Assembly (NCBI GenBank): GCA_965208065.1 | Contig: OZ242313.1 | Coordinates: 1,798,001-1,862,000 of the forward strand | Length of the DNA: 64,000 nucleotides | Source of the DNA: Bin103 sp002238925 | GTDB taxonomy: Bacteria > Spirochaetota > Spirochaetia > SZUA-6 > Bin103 | Direction of reading: 5' to 3' | Part shown: positions 1 through 8,631 of the stretch, one piece after another | Layout of the letters: every line of letters begins with the position of its first letter | How positions within the stretch are numbered: the stretch's first letter is position 1 | Translations under genes and position numbers: made by a program | The notes under the pieces: model-generated | Databases searched by the model: none | The model's input: only the letters and a program-made list of their open reading frames with translations | Told to the model about the DNA's origin: nothing

Positions 1-997
1 CGAGCTGATGCGCGCCGTGCCCGGCGCCTACACCATGGCCATAGCCGACCGCCGGCGTAACGACGTGCTGGTGCTGCGCGATCGCACCGGCATCCGCCCG
101 GGGGTGCTCGGCATCAAGGACGGAAAGCACGTCGCGGCGTCCGAGGATGTTGCGCTGCGCAAGAATGGCGGCGACTACCTTGAGGACCTCGACCCCGGTG
201 CGGTGTACTACTTCGAACCATCCGGCGGCTACCGAAAAAAGCAGGTGGTGGCGCCGCGGCTGGCGCATTGCTTCTTCGAGTGGAACTACTTCGCCGACCG
301 CGACTCGATCGTGGAAGGGCTGTACGTCAAGAAGCTGCGCCGCGCCCTGGGCGAGATGCTGGCCGAGGAGTTGGCCATGGATCGCGTCGACTTCGTCAGC
401 TATTTCCCGCGTGCGCCGGAGGATGCCGCCCGCGGCCTGGCGCGGGCGGCGGAGAAGCCGTTTCACCCCCTGTTCTACAAGCTGCGCGGCGAGCGCGCCT
501 TTCAGGGACCGAGCCCGGGCGAACGCTCGCAGTCGATTTCCACCAACATCTACCTGATTCCGGGGGTGGTGGGCGGCGTCCGCGGACGTTCGGTCCTGGT
601 GGTGGAGGATTCCATCGTGCGCGGCAACAACATCCGCCGCGAGCACGTGCTGCTCGAACAGCTTGGGCTGGACGAGGTGCTGCACGCGCTCTACACGCCG
701 CCGATCGGCATTGTCGGCGACGACGGCGTGCCGCGCGGCTGCCTGTTCGGGGTGGACATGCCCCCCGGTGACGAGTTCTTTGCCCGCGACCGCAGCGTGG
801 ACGAGATGAGCGAAGCGGCCGGTACCCGCGTCGTGTTCCTTACCACCGAGGGGATGCTCAAGGTGTACCAGCGCCTCGGCGTGGAGCCGGACAACCTGTG
901 CACCTACTGCATCGGCGGTGCCCATCCCTTTATCAAGGCCGGGTTCCCGAGTGCCGTTGCGGGCCGTCGCGGCGAAGCGGTAACCGCGGGCGGGTAG
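1..997 (+). CDS. purF: Amidophosphoribosyltransferase, 5'-truncated by window edge
   Basis: PurF makes 5-phosphoribosylamine from PRPP and glutamine, the first committed step of purine synthesis in the cytoplasm. The reading frame is open through base 2, so the N-terminal catalytic Cys and most of the class-II glutaminase domain lie outside the window. What remains begins in the glutaminase domain (DRTGIRP, ASEDVAL) and continues through a full phosphoribosyltransferase domain with the PRPP-binding loop VVEDSIVRGNN near residue 200 of the visible part. The C-terminal NLCTYCIGG resembles the Cys-containing tail of PurF proteins. The Asn-Asn after the VRG of the PRPP loop differs from the Thr-Thr or Thr-Ser common in the family. 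The next gene is convergent. Confidence 0.93.
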   Translation, partial: ELMRAVPGAYTMAIADRRRNDVLVLRDRTGIRPGVLGIKDGKHVAASEDVALRKNGGDYLEDLDPGAVYYFEPSGGYRKKQVVAPRLAHCFFEWNYFADRDSIVEGLYVKKLRRALGEMLAEELAMDRVDFVSYFPRAPEDAARGLARAAEKPFHPLFYKLRGERAFQGPSPGERSQSISTNIYLIPGVVGGVRGRSVLVVEDSIVRGNNIRREHVLLEQLGLDEVLHALYTPPIGIVGDDGVPRGCLFGVDMPPGDEFFARDRSVDEMSEAAGTRVVFLTTEGMLKVYQRLGVEPDNLCTYCIGGAHPFIKAGFPSAVAGRRGEAVTAGG

Positions 998-1037
998 CTC
1001 GTGGCCGCCCACCCGCGGCACCTGGGCTGTGCTGCCT

Positions 1038-2075
1038 CTAGCGCCAGCCCACCTGATCGAAAATACGCACCGCGGCGGCGTTGTTCTCGCCGAGCCGGTG
1101 CAGGCCGAGGCTGTCCGCCTTGAGCTCGCCCCACGACTCCAGCAGCGGCGCCGGCGGCACGTTGCGGTTTACCGGGTACTCGTAGTTGGCGTGCGCCCAT
1201 AGGCGCTGCGCGGCCTCGGCGGTGAGGAACTCCAGCAGGCGCAGCGCACCGGCCACGTTCCTGGCACTGGCGGTGATGCCGGCGCCGCTCACGTTGATGT
1301 GCGCGCCGCGGCCATCCTGGTTGGGGAAGAACACGCGCAACTGCTCGGCCACCGCGCGCTCTTCGGCGTCCGAGGAGTTCAGCATGCGGCCCACGTAGTA
1401 GGTGTTGACGATGGCGATATCGCCTTCGCCCGCCGCCACCGCCGACATCTGGCCGCGGTCGTTGCCCTTCGGCGTGCGCGCCATGTTGGCCACGATGCCG
1501 GCGGCCCACTCGCGCGCGCCGTGGTCGCCGTGGTTGGCGATCATCGATGCCATCAGCGACTGGTTGTAGATGTTGGAGGAGGAGCGGATCAGGATGCGGC
1601 CCGCCCAGCGCGGATCGGTCAGGGCTTCGTAGGTGGTCAGCTCGTCCGCCGCCACGCGGTCGGGATGGTACACCACCACGCGCGCCCGCCGGGTCAGGGC
1701 ATACCAGTAACCGTCCGGGTCGCGCAGGTGTTCCGGGACCTGGGCCAGCAGCGCCGCAGAGGATACCGGCTGCAGCACCCCGGCCTCCCTGGCGCGATGC
1801 AGGCGGCCCGCGTCCACGGTCATCAGGATGTCGGCCGGCGACTCGGCGCCCTCGCGCAGGAGCCGCTCGATCAGTTCGTCGGAGCCCCCTTCGACCAGGT
1901 TCACCTCGATGCCGGTCTGTTCCTCGAACTGGCGGTAGAGTTCCAGGTCGATGTCGTAGTGCCGGTGCGAGTATACGTTTACCTCGTTCTCGCGCGCGGC
2001 CTCGGCGGACGCGGCCGCAGCCGCCCCAATCAGCACGGCCGCTGCCAGCAGCAGCCGCCCCAAGCGATACGTCAT
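1038..2075 (-). CDS. Iron(III)-type ABC transporter substrate-binding protein
   Basis: This is a secreted periplasmic binding protein of the FbpA/FutA/AfuA ferric-iron family, about 345 residues. An N-terminal hydrophobic signal segment (RLLLAAAVLIGAAAAASA) is followed by NVYSHRHYDIDLELYRQF, the usual opening of these proteins. The NTYYVG and AHINVSGAG segments correspond to the conserved iron-ligand and hinge region. I chose ATG at 2075 because GGAGG (2084-2088, complement) stands eight bases before it; an in-frame ATG at 2090 overlaps that ribosome site. No permease or ATPase gene is adjacent, so the partner transporter must be elsewhere. The upstream region is strikingly A+T-rich and may bind a metal regulator. 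The ligand (iron) is inferred from family only. Confidence 0.85.
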   Translation of the reverse strand: MTYRLGRLLLAAAVLIGAAAAASAEAARENEVNVYSHRHYDIDLELYRQFEEQTGIEVNLVEGGSDELIERLLREGAESPADILMTVDAGRLHRAREAGVLQPVSSAALLAQVPEHLRDPDGYWYALTRRARVVVYHPDRVAADELTTYEALTDPRWAGRILIRSSSNIYNQSLMASMIANHGDHGAREWAAGIVANMARTPKGNDRGQMSAVAAGEGDIAIVNTYYVGRMLNSSDAEERAVAEQLRVFFPNQDGRGAHINVSGAGITASARNVAGALRLLEFLTAEAAQRLWAHANYEYPVNRNVPPAPLLESWGELKADSLGLHRLGENNAAAVRIFDQVGWR

Positions 2076-2090
2076 GGTATCATCCTCCAT

Positions 2091-2140
2091 TAATTTACTT
2101 AATCATGCACAATGAGATTAATAAAGATTAATTAGGTCAA
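2091..2140 (-). promoter_or_regulatory. A+T-rich operator-like island before the iron-binding protein gene
   Basis: A roughly 50-base stretch of very low G+C lies directly upstream of the binding-protein start in an otherwise G+C-rich region. It contains TTAATC (2099-2104) facing GATTAA (2116-2121), and a second GATTAA (2126-2131) ten bases further on, so there are three hexamer half-sites. TTGACC on the complement (2135-2140) could serve as a -35 element, but I see no good -10. A Fur- or Irr-like operator is the natural guess for an iron-uptake gene; the repeats do not match the classic Fur box closely. Confidence 0.4.
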
Positions 2141-2234
2141 GCGAAATCGTCGCCGGGCGCACATATTCTGCCACGGCAGTCGATTGACACGGTCGCACGG
2201 GCCCGCCACGCTGATCCTCGCAGGGAGGGCAATC

Positions 2235-3149
2235 GTGACGCTCGCAGAACCGACCACTGTTCAGGTAGCCGATATCGAGATGCACGCCGCCGGTCTCGAT
2301 CCGGCCCGCGCCGCGGCGATCTACGCCGAGCACGGCTGCCTGGTAGTGCGCGGCCTGATGAGCGCCTACGCCGAGGCAATCGGCGCCGACGTGGTGCGCA
2401 CCATGGAGCAGGCGATCCGCCTGTACGAGGCGGGACAGTACCGGGAAACCAACGTGGGCCTGAGTACGCCCGATGGCACCTTGCTGATCCCCGCCCCCGA
2501 CGGCTTCGCGCGGCAATGGCAGGTGATGGTGACGAGTTGCCAGTACAACACCAGCAGCACGTTTCTGCATTCCGCCTTCGATCCCTCGCTGCTTGCCATT
2601 GTGCAGGAGATCCTCGGCAACGAGGTGGAGATCTTCGGGGCCGGCCAGTCGCTGTGCAAGGAACCGGCGGGCGGCCACCCCAAGCTGCTGCACCAGGACG
2701 CGTCCTACTTCGAGCACAAGTACGAGGGCCCGGTGGGGGTGCTGTGCTACACCATTCCCACCACGGTCGAGCGCGGCGCGCTGCACGTGGTGCCGGGTTC
2801 GCACCGCCTGGAGATCCTGGAGCACGTCGATACCGAGAGCCACCTCGGGCTCGATCCCACGCAGTGGACGTTCGACCAGGCGGTGCCGATCGAGGGCGAC
2901 TGCGGCGATGCGATCTTCTTCCACGTCAAGATGATCCACGGCTCGCCGCCGAATTACTCCACGGTGCCGCGCCCGGTGTTCATTCACCGCTACCGCCGGG
3001 CGGACGACTACGCCATTATCCGCGCCTCGACGGTCGAGGACCGCAAGGCGCGGGCGGCCGAGGTGGACGAGGCGAGGAAGGACAATCAGCTCGGCATGAT
3101 GGTGGCCGGCTTCCGCAGCTACGCCGACGACCGCGCCGCCCACAGCTGA
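2235..3149 (+). CDS. Phytanoyl-CoA dioxygenase (PhyH) family protein
   Basis: A cytoplasmic Fe(II)/2-oxoglutarate-dependent oxygenase of about 304 residues. The double-stranded beta-helix metal triad is visible: HQD in PKLLHQDASYFEHKY, and the distal His in KMIHGSPPN, with the 2-oxoglutarate-anchoring Arg probably in RPVFIHRYRR. GTG at 2235 is preferred because GGGAGG (2223-2228) lies six bases ahead; an in-frame TTG at 2184 lacks a ribosome site. The gene is divergent from the iron-binding protein gene and convergent with nudC. The substrate cannot be read from sequence; PhyH proteins hydroxylate a wide range of small molecules. This protein is distinct from the second PhyH at 5.7-6.5 kb. 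Confidence 0.85.
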   Translation: MTLAEPTTVQVADIEMHAAGLDPARAAAIYAEHGCLVVRGLMSAYAEAIGADVVRTMEQAIRLYEAGQYRETNVGLSTPDGTLLIPAPDGFARQWQVMVTSCQYNTSSTFLHSAFDPSLLAIVQEILGNEVEIFGAGQSLCKEPAGGHPKLLHQDASYFEHKYEGPVGVLCYTIPTTVERGALHVVPGSHRLEILEHVDTESHLGLDPTQWTFDQAVPIEGDCGDAIFFHVKMIHGSPPNYSTVPRPVFIHRYRRADDYAIIRASTVEDRKARAAEVDEARKDNQLGMMVAGFRSYADDRAAHS

Positions 3150-3170
3150 GCCGGGCCCGCCCCCCGCCGG

Positions 3171-4097
3171 CTAAGACTGCTCGCGGGTGGCCCACGCCTT
3201 GATCAGGTGATGGGCGATGGCGATGGGACCGGGCACGGTCAACGCTTCGCTGGTGCCGGCGAGGGCGCGCAGCACCTCGTCGCGCTCGAACCAGTGCACG
3301 GCAGACATTTCTTCGTCGTCGAAGTGAATGGCGGTGCTGGCCGCGTCCGCCAGGCAGCCGATCATCAGCGAACTCGGGAACGGCCACGGCTGCGACGAGT
3401 GGTAGCGCACGTTTGTGACCCGGATGCCCGCCTCTTCCATCACCTCGCGCGCCACCGCCTCCTCGATCGCCTCGCCCTGGTCCACGAACCCGGCCAGCGC
3501 GGAGTACATGCGCATACGCGACAAGCGCCCGCGCGACTGGCCGAGCAGGCAGCGGTCGGTGGCCGGGTCGGCGACCACGGTTATCACCACCGGGTCGGTG
3601 CGCGGGAAGTGCTGCGCATCGCAGGCGGTGCAGCGGCGCACCTGGCCGCCGCGCTGCGCCACCGTGGGCTGGCCGCAGGCGGAGCAGAAGCCGTGCCGGC
3701 GGTGCCAGTCCAGGTTGGAGCGCGCCTGGGCCAGGATGCCGGTGTCCGGACCGGGCAGCACGCCGCCGGCGGTGCGGCAGTCCTCGAACCGCCAGCCCTT
3801 GCGGCCGGCGACTCCGTCCGCGTCGGCGCAATCCGGAAGGGCCACGGCGAAGTGCGCCACGCCGTCGGCCAGGCCGAGGAACATTGGCTCCGCGTCGGGC
3901 GCTGCCGCTCGCACCCGGTCCCCGTCCAGCCAGCCGAGAACCGGTTGCGGGAGGTCGCTCAGCAGGACTTCGAGGTTGCGGAATGGCAGGAACCGGCTTT
4001 CGGCGGCGCGCGCGGCGGTTGCGATCCATGCCTCATCGCGCCGCTCCCGCTCGCCGCGGTCGAGCGGGTTGCCGGCGAAGGGGTGTTGGTGTCTCAT
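3171..4097 (-). CDS. nudC: NADH pyrophosphatase / deNADding Nudix hydrolase
   Basis: NudC cleaves NAD(H) to NMN(H) and AMP and removes NAD caps from RNA in other bacteria. At 308 residues it has normal length. Features in order: a weakly conserved N-terminal domain, the zinc ribbon CSACGQP ... CTACDAQHFPR, the Nudix box GFVDQGEAIEEAVAREVMEE ending in AGI, which fits GX5EX7REUXEEXGU, and the NudC-specific SQPWPFPSS motif just after it. These together make the assignment secure. There is no clear ribosome site before the ATG. The gene follows the leftward transporter operon after a 70-base gap and could be transcribed from it. Confidence 0.95.
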   Translation of the reverse strand: MRHQHPFAGNPLDRGERERRDEAWIATAARAAESRFLPFRNLEVLLSDLPQPVLGWLDGDRVRAAAPDAEPMFLGLADGVAHFAVALPDCADADGVAGRKGWRFEDCRTAGGVLPGPDTGILAQARSNLDWHRRHGFCSACGQPTVAQRGGQVRRCTACDAQHFPRTDPVVITVVADPATDRCLLGQSRGRLSRMRMYSALAGFVDQGEAIEEAVAREVMEEAGIRVTNVRYHSSQPWPFPSSLMIGCLADAASTAIHFDDEEMSAVHWFERDEVLRALAGTSEALTVPGPIAIAHHLIKAWATREQS

Positions 4098-4167
4098 GTG
4101 CCGCGGCTACCGTAGCAGGGTTCCCGAGCCGAGGCGAGTGACGATTTCGACCGTGGCAGCGCTTGAG

Positions 4168-4371
4168 TCAGCCTCGGCGGCGCTGGATCACCACCCAGAC
4201 GCCCAGCGCTACCGGGAAGGCAACGATCAGCGCGCCGAGGATCAGCACGATGGTGGCGGGTTCGAGGCCGAGGATTGCGTCGATGCGTTCCCTGATCCAA
4301 GCCAGCAGCATCGGATCTGCCGGCTCCGAGTGGTGCAGGAGCACCGGCAGGATCGCCATGGCCGGCAGCAT
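4168..4371 (-). CDS. Small single-pass membrane protein, function unknown
   Basis: A 67-residue open frame beginning nine bases after the stop of the MFS gene and in the same direction. Its C-terminal half is a clean transmembrane segment (IVLILGALIVAFPVALGVWVVI) followed by a positive QRRRG tail, and the N-terminal part has a short amphipathic stretch. The position at the end of the transporter operon and the believable topology favour a real gene. There is no strong ribosome site, so expression would depend on translational coupling with the MFS gene. It matches no family I recognise. Confidence 0.45.
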   Translation of the reverse strand: MLPAMAILPVLLHHSEPADPMLLAWIRERIDAILGLEPATIVLILGALIVAFPVALGVWVVIQRRRG

Positions 4372-4380
4372 CGGGCCCGC

Positions 4381-5694
4381 CTAAGCGGGTTGCGCGGTCG
4401 GAGCGTAGCGGCTGGAGTAGCGCCGCTCGCGGATGCTGAGGCTCACCAGGCCGGCGCCGGCCAGCGTCGCCACGCAGGCGAGGAAGGCATAGTCGTAGCT
4501 GCCCTGGGCGTCGAATACCAGGCCGAACAGGTACACCGCCAGCGCTCCGCCCGCCTGGTGGGCGAAGTTGATCAGCCCGGCCAACGTGCCGAGGTGGCGG
4601 ACCCCATACACGTCGGCGGCCAGCGAGGTGGTAAGCGGGACGGTGGCCAGCCACGAGGCACCGCCCACGATGGCGAAGCCCCACAGCGCGGCAGGTCCGG
4701 GCAGCACTACCAGCAGCAAGAAGGCCACCCCGCGGATCAGGTACACGGCACCGAGCAGCGTCTTGCGCGGCACGCGGTCGGAGAGCGGCCCGATCAGCAG
4801 CACGCCGACCGCGTTGATACCGCTGAGCAGGCCGAATGCGAGGGCGGCGGTGGCCGGCGTAATGCCTTCCGCCGCGGCCCAGCGCACGTAGTGCACGGAG
4901 ATGGAAGCGGTGGTCACGCCGCACACCCAGTAGGCAATGGAGAGCTGCCACATCGGTGCGGAGCGGAACGCCTCGCTCCAGCGGTTGGCGAGCAGCGGCC
5001 CGGCCGGCGCGGGCGCCGGCGCTTTGCCGGCAACGGTGCGGGCGCCGTCGGGCTGCTGGCCGACGTCCGCGGGGTCGTCGCGCAGCACCAAGTACAACAG
5101 CGGCACGCCGAGCACCAGCACGATGCCGCCGCCGATCAGCCACGCGCTGCGCCAGCTGGTCCACAGGAACAGGTAGGTAAGGAACGGCACCAGCACCAGG
5201 CCGCCGATCGAGCCGCCGGAGGTCAGCAGGCTCATCGCCGCCCCGCGCTTGCGCCGGAACCAGCGCACCACCACCGCGCCCGGCGGCCCGCCGGCCAGCC
5301 CCGCCGACGCCAGCGACATTACCAGGCCATAGATCACGATCAGGTGCAGCACACTGCTCGCGGCGGCCATCAGCAGCACCGATGCGCCGAGCAGCAGCGC
5401 CGCCACGGTGATCACGATACGCCCGCCGATGCGGTCGATCAGCCAGCCCATCAGGACCTGGCTGGAGCCATTGACGAACCAGCCCACCGACGCGGCCAGC
5501 GAAATGGCGGCCACGCCGACCCCGAACTCGGTCTGCCAGGTCTCGACGAAGATGCCGAACCCCTGCCGCATGCCGATGCTCAGGAACATGGCGAAGAACA
5601 GCGCGCCCGCCACGTACCAGCCGTAGAACGGCCCTGAGTGGCGCGGCGGCGACGGTGCCGCCGGGTCGGCGCCGGGCGGCACCTGGCTCCTCAT
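4381..5694 (-). CDS. MFS transporter (monocarboxylate/oxalate-formate antiporter-like)
   Basis: A 437-residue major facilitator protein with about twelve hydrophobic segments. The N-terminal FYGWYVAGALFFAMFLSIGMRQGFGIF region resembles the OFA/monocarboxylate branch, where GWxVV-type starts and a (R/Q)GFG-like segment are common. The loop between helices 2 and 3 has GWLIDRIGGR, the MFS signature. The gene begins 16 bases after the PhyH stop and is followed by a small membrane gene, so it is probably the sixth cistron of the pot-like operon. Its substrate is unknown; co-transcription with an oxygenase suggests uptake or export of the oxygenase substrate or product. Confidence 0.85.
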   Translation of the reverse strand: MRSQVPPGADPAAPSPPRHSGPFYGWYVAGALFFAMFLSIGMRQGFGIFVETWQTEFGVGVAAISLAASVGWFVNGSSQVLMGWLIDRIGGRIVITVAALLLGASVLLMAAASSVLHLIVIYGLVMSLASAGLAGGPPGAVVVRWFRRKRGAAMSLLTSGGSIGGLVLVPFLTYLFLWTSWRSAWLIGGGIVLVLGVPLLYLVLRDDPADVGQQPDGARTVAGKAPAPAPAGPLLANRWSEAFRSAPMWQLSIAYWVCGVTTASISVHYVRWAAAEGITPATAALAFGLLSGINAVGVLLIGPLSDRVPRKTLLGAVYLIRGVAFLLLVVLPGPAALWGFAIVGGASWLATVPLTTSLAADVYGVRHLGTLAGLINFAHQAGGALAVYLFGLVFDAQGSYDYAFLACVATLAGAGLVSLSIRERRYSSRYAPTAQPA

Positions 5695-5710
5695 GTCGTC
5701 CGCGCGGGTG

Positions 5711-6517
5711 TCAAGTGCGGCGCCGCCACAGCAGCGGGTTCTGCCGTTCGTCGTCGAGCGTGTCGCCGATTTCGAGCGCCGCCACCTGGGCGTCGGAAAG
5801 AATGTTCTGAATGCCGTTGAACACCGAGCCGTCCGGCATGTAGCCGGCGGTCATTGCGCGCCGCCAGGTGGGCGTCATGTTGGGGCCGGCGCCGTGCGCC
5901 AGGAGGCCGTTGTGGAAGCCGGCGTCGCCCGGCTGCATCTCCCCGGCCACCGGCATGACGCCGCTGAACTGCGGGAACGCTTCGAAGTACTCGGACATCT
6001 CCTTGCCGATGCCGGTGTTGCTGAAGTCGTTCACCTTGTGGCTGCCGGGCAGGTAGTACATGCAGCCGTTCTGCAGCGTCGCCGGGTCGAGCGCGATCCA
6101 GATCGACAGCGCATGCGGCGAGTGGTAAGACCACTTGGGGTTGTCGGAATGCCAGGCGGTGGGGTTGGCCCACGGCTGCTTCTGCAGGGTCTGGTCGTGC
6201 CAGATCCGGATGCCGTCGATGCCCTCGAGCGCGCACAGCATCTCGCCCAGCTCCGGCGCCAGCATGTACTTCTTCACCGCGGCACTGATCTTCCACAGGT
6301 TGAGACGCTGCACGAACACGCGATCGTAGAAGGTATCTCCTTCCACCCACCGGTCGCCGTTGCCGTCGCTCAACTTGCGCCTGCCCATCTGTGCAACCGC
6401 CTGCTCAACGCCGGTGCGCAACTCGGCGAGTTCGCCGTCGTCCAGGAAGCTGCGAACAACCAGGAACCCGTTGTCGCGGTACGAACTGATCTGCTCGCCG
6501 GTCAAACTCGTATTCAT
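5711..6517 (-). CDS. Phytanoyl-CoA dioxygenase (PhyH) family protein
   Basis: A 268-residue Fe(II)/2-oxoglutarate oxygenase. It has the typical N-terminal FLVVRSFLDDGELAELR, the metal-binding HxD in AWHSDNPKW, the NGCMYYLPGSHK segment, the distal His in FHNGLLAHGAGPN, and a following Arg-rich strand (WRRAMTAGYMPDG) that binds 2-oxoglutarate. The start codon overlaps the stop of the upstream permease gene by four bases (ATGA), so it is translationally coupled to the ABC transporter. That coupling implies the transported compound is its substrate or a precursor. The protein shares family but little close sequence with the PhyH protein at 2.2-3.1 kb. Confidence 0.88.
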   Translation of the reverse strand: MNTSLTGEQISSYRDNGFLVVRSFLDDGELAELRTGVEQAVAQMGRRKLSDGNGDRWVEGDTFYDRVFVQRLNLWKISAAVKKYMLAPELGEMLCALEGIDGIRIWHDQTLQKQPWANPTAWHSDNPKWSYHSPHALSIWIALDPATLQNGCMYYLPGSHKVNDFSNTGIGKEMSEYFEAFPQFSGVMPVAGEMQPGDAGFHNGLLAHGAGPNMTPTWRRAMTAGYMPDGSVFNGIQNILSDAQVAALEIGDTLDDERQNPLLWRRRT

Positions 6518-7395
6518 CGGTCCTCCTTCGCGGCGTCACTGTACCGCAATGGCGCCGTGCTGTCGCCGCGGGCGCCGCGCGCGCGCAGCCACTCGACCGC
6601 GGCCATCAGCAGCAGCGCGAGCACGAACAGGAAGGTGGCCACCGCCAGGATCGCCGGGCTGATTTCCTCGCGGATGCCGGACCACATCTGCCGCGGCACG
6701 GTGCGCTGCTCGAGCCCGCCGATGAACAGCACGGTGACTACTTCGTCGAACGAGGTGGCGAATGCGAATAGTGCCCCCGATACCACGCCCGGAGCGATCA
6801 ACGGCAACTGGATGCGGCGAAACGCGGTCCAGGGGCCTGCCCCGAGGCTGGTTGCGGCGCGCAGCAGGGTGCTGTCGAAGCCGGTCAGCGCCGCGGTGAC
6901 GGTAATTACCACGAACGGCGCGCCCAGGGTGGCGTGTGCCAGGATCAGGCCGAGGTGGGTCTGCGCCAGGCCGACCGCGGAGTAGAAGAAGAACATGCCC
7001 ACCGCGGAGATGATCAGCGGGGTGATCAGGGGCGAGATCAACAGCGCGGTAACGGCGGTACGGCCCGGCATGGCGGGATTGGCCAGCCCGAGCGCGGCGA
7101 GGGTGCCGAGCACGGTGGTCAGGACGGTGGCGGCGACGCCGATGAGCAGGCTGTTGGCCAGCGCCCGGTGCCATTCAGGGTCTTCGGCCACGCTCCGGTA
7201 CCAGCGCAGCGACCAGGCGTCCGGGTCGAGCCGCAGCATGCCTTGCGTGAACGTGAAGTACGGCTCGGCGTTGAAGCTCAGCGGCACGATCACCAGCAGC
7301 GGCGCGATCAGAAACAGCAGCACCAGGGCGCAGAACGCCGTGAGTGCCAGGCGTGCGGCGCGTGCGCCGAGTGGGCCGAGTGCCGGTTTCGCCAT
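6514..7395 (-). CDS. ABC transporter permease, PotC-like (spermidine/putrescine type)
   Basis: A 293-residue inner-membrane permease with six predicted helices. It carries the family N-terminus (LIAPLLVIVPLSFNAEPYFTF) and the cytoplasmic EAA loop LLRAATSLGAGPWTAFRRIQLPLI that contacts the ATPase. The helix order and length fit the PotC/PhnV subgroup. It starts four bases after the PotB-like gene stop and overlaps the PhyH gene. With the other three genes it forms a complete importer for a small, probably charged organic molecule. A polyamine-type substrate is inferred from family only. Confidence 0.88.
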   Translation of the reverse strand: MAKPALGPLGARAARLALTAFCALVLLFLIAPLLVIVPLSFNAEPYFTFTQGMLRLDPDAWSLRWYRSVAEDPEWHRALANSLLIGVAATVLTTVLGTLAALGLANPAMPGRTAVTALLISPLITPLIISAVGMFFFYSAVGLAQTHLGLILAHATLGAPFVVITVTAALTGFDSTLLRAATSLGAGPWTAFRRIQLPLIAPGVVSGALFAFATSFDEVVTVLFIGGLEQRTVPRQMWSGIREEISPAILAVATFLFVLALLLMAAVEWLRARGARGDSTAPLRYSDAAKEDR

Positions 7396-7398
7396 GCG

Positions 7399-8631
7399 TC
7401 AGCCCAGGCGCAGGCGGGCAATGCCCACCACGCGATCGAACACCACGTAGAACACCAGCACGCACAGCAGCAGGATGCCCCCCAGCGCCGCCGCCAAGCC
7501 CCAGTTGAGCGACTCCTGCATGTGATAGGCAATCAGGTTGGAGATGAGCTGGCCGGTGCGTCCGCCGACCAGAGCGGGGGTAATGTAGTAGCCGAGCGCC
7601 ACGATGAACACCAGCAGCGTGCCGGCGCCTACCCCGGGCAGCGACAGCGGCCAGTACACGCGGCAGAACGCCTGCACCGGTCCGGCACCCAGCGAGGAGG
7701 CGGCGCGCAGGTACTGCGGATGGATGGAGCGCATCACCGAGTACAGCGGCAGCACCATGAACGGCAGCAGCACGTGGGTCATGGCGACCAGCGTGCCGGT
7801 CATGTTGTAGACCATCGCCAGGCGTTGGTCGTCGCCGATCAGCCGCATCGCCACCAGCAGGTCGTTGATCACGCCCTGGGTCTGCAACAGCACGATCCAC
7901 GACGTGGTGCGTACCAGCAGCGAGGTCCAGAACGGCAGCAGTACGCCCGCCAGCAGCAGCGCGGCGCGGCGCGGCGTTGCATGGGCAATGAGGTAGGCGA
8001 GCGGATAGCCAAGCAGCAGGCACAGCGCGGTGACCGCCAGGCTGACCAGCAAGGTGCGCGCGAACAGCCGCAGGTAGATGCGCTGGTCCTCCGGCTGGCG
8101 TACCACGCGGCCATCCGCTCCGCGCTCGCGATCCACGGCATTCAGGTAGTGGCGCAGCGTCCAGCGCTGTCCGGCGCGTTGCAGCGCCCGCCACGTTCCG
8201 GGCTCTTCCCAGGCCGGATTGGCCGCTGCCATTGCCGCTTGCCAGGACTCGGGCTCGGCGTCCTGCAGCTGCCGGGTGCTGCGCGTGATGACGCTGCGCA
8301 GTCCGGATTCGACGCGGTTTACGCGCGTTGCTATCTGGCCGATCGTGCGTTGCTCGCGCGCCCGCACCAACTCGCGCGCGGCAGCCGCGAACACCTCCTC
8401 GCCGGGCAGCGAGCTGCCGTCCCAGGCGCGCAGCAGGGCGAGGGTCTCCGGCAGGGCGTCGGCGACGGTCGGGTCGTGCACGCTGCGCACCAGCATGGTC
8501 GCCAGCGGCGCCACGAACGCCGTGCCGACAAACGCCGCCAGCGGCAGCACCAGGGCCGCGGCGCGCCAGCGCCCGCCGCTACGGCCGCGTCCGGTGCCGT
8601 GCCGCGCCGCGCCGGTCAGCGTGCGAGCCAC
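7399..8631 (-). CDS. ABC transporter permease, PotB-like, with long periplasmic insert
   Basis: A 410-residue permease with an N-terminal helix (AAALVLPLAAFVGTAFVAPL), then about 150 hydrophilic residues before the next helix, and then the usual five-helix core. The EAA loop is YLRAASSLGAGPVQAFCRVYWPLSLPG. The long first periplasmic region is found in a subgroup of putrescine/spermidine-type permeases and is longer than in E. coli PotB. The start overlaps the end of the binding-protein gene by 16 bases. It pairs with the PotC-like protein to form the membrane channel. Confidence 0.88.
   Translation of the reverse strand: MARTLTGAARHGTGRGRSGGRWRAAALVLPLAAFVGTAFVAPLATMLVRSVHDPTVADALPETLALLRAWDGSSLPGEEVFAAAARELVRAREQRTIGQIATRVNRVESGLRSVITRSTRQLQDAEPESWQAAMAAANPAWEEPGTWRALQRAGQRWTLRHYLNAVDRERGADGRVVRQPEDQRIYLRLFARTLLVSLAVTALCLLLGYPLAYLIAHATPRRAALLLAGVLLPFWTSLLVRTTSWIVLLQTQGVINDLLVAMRLIGDDQRLAMVYNMTGTLVAMTHVLLPFMVLPLYSVMRSIHPQYLRAASSLGAGPVQAFCRVYWPLSLPGVGAGTLLVFIVALGYYITPALVGGRTGQLISNLIAYHMQESLNWGLAAALGGILLLCVLVFYVVFDRVVGIARLRLG

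Noticed and set aside
2184..2234. TTG start and TTGACA-like promoter for the first PhyH gene
   Set aside because: No -10 lies 17 bases downstream, and a GGGAGG site clearly supports GTG 2235 as the start.
3415..5637. Long open frame antisense to nudC and the MFS gene
   Set aside because: Composition is Gln/His/Arg-rich, typical of a shadow frame; the opposite strand encodes clear Nudix and MFS motifs.
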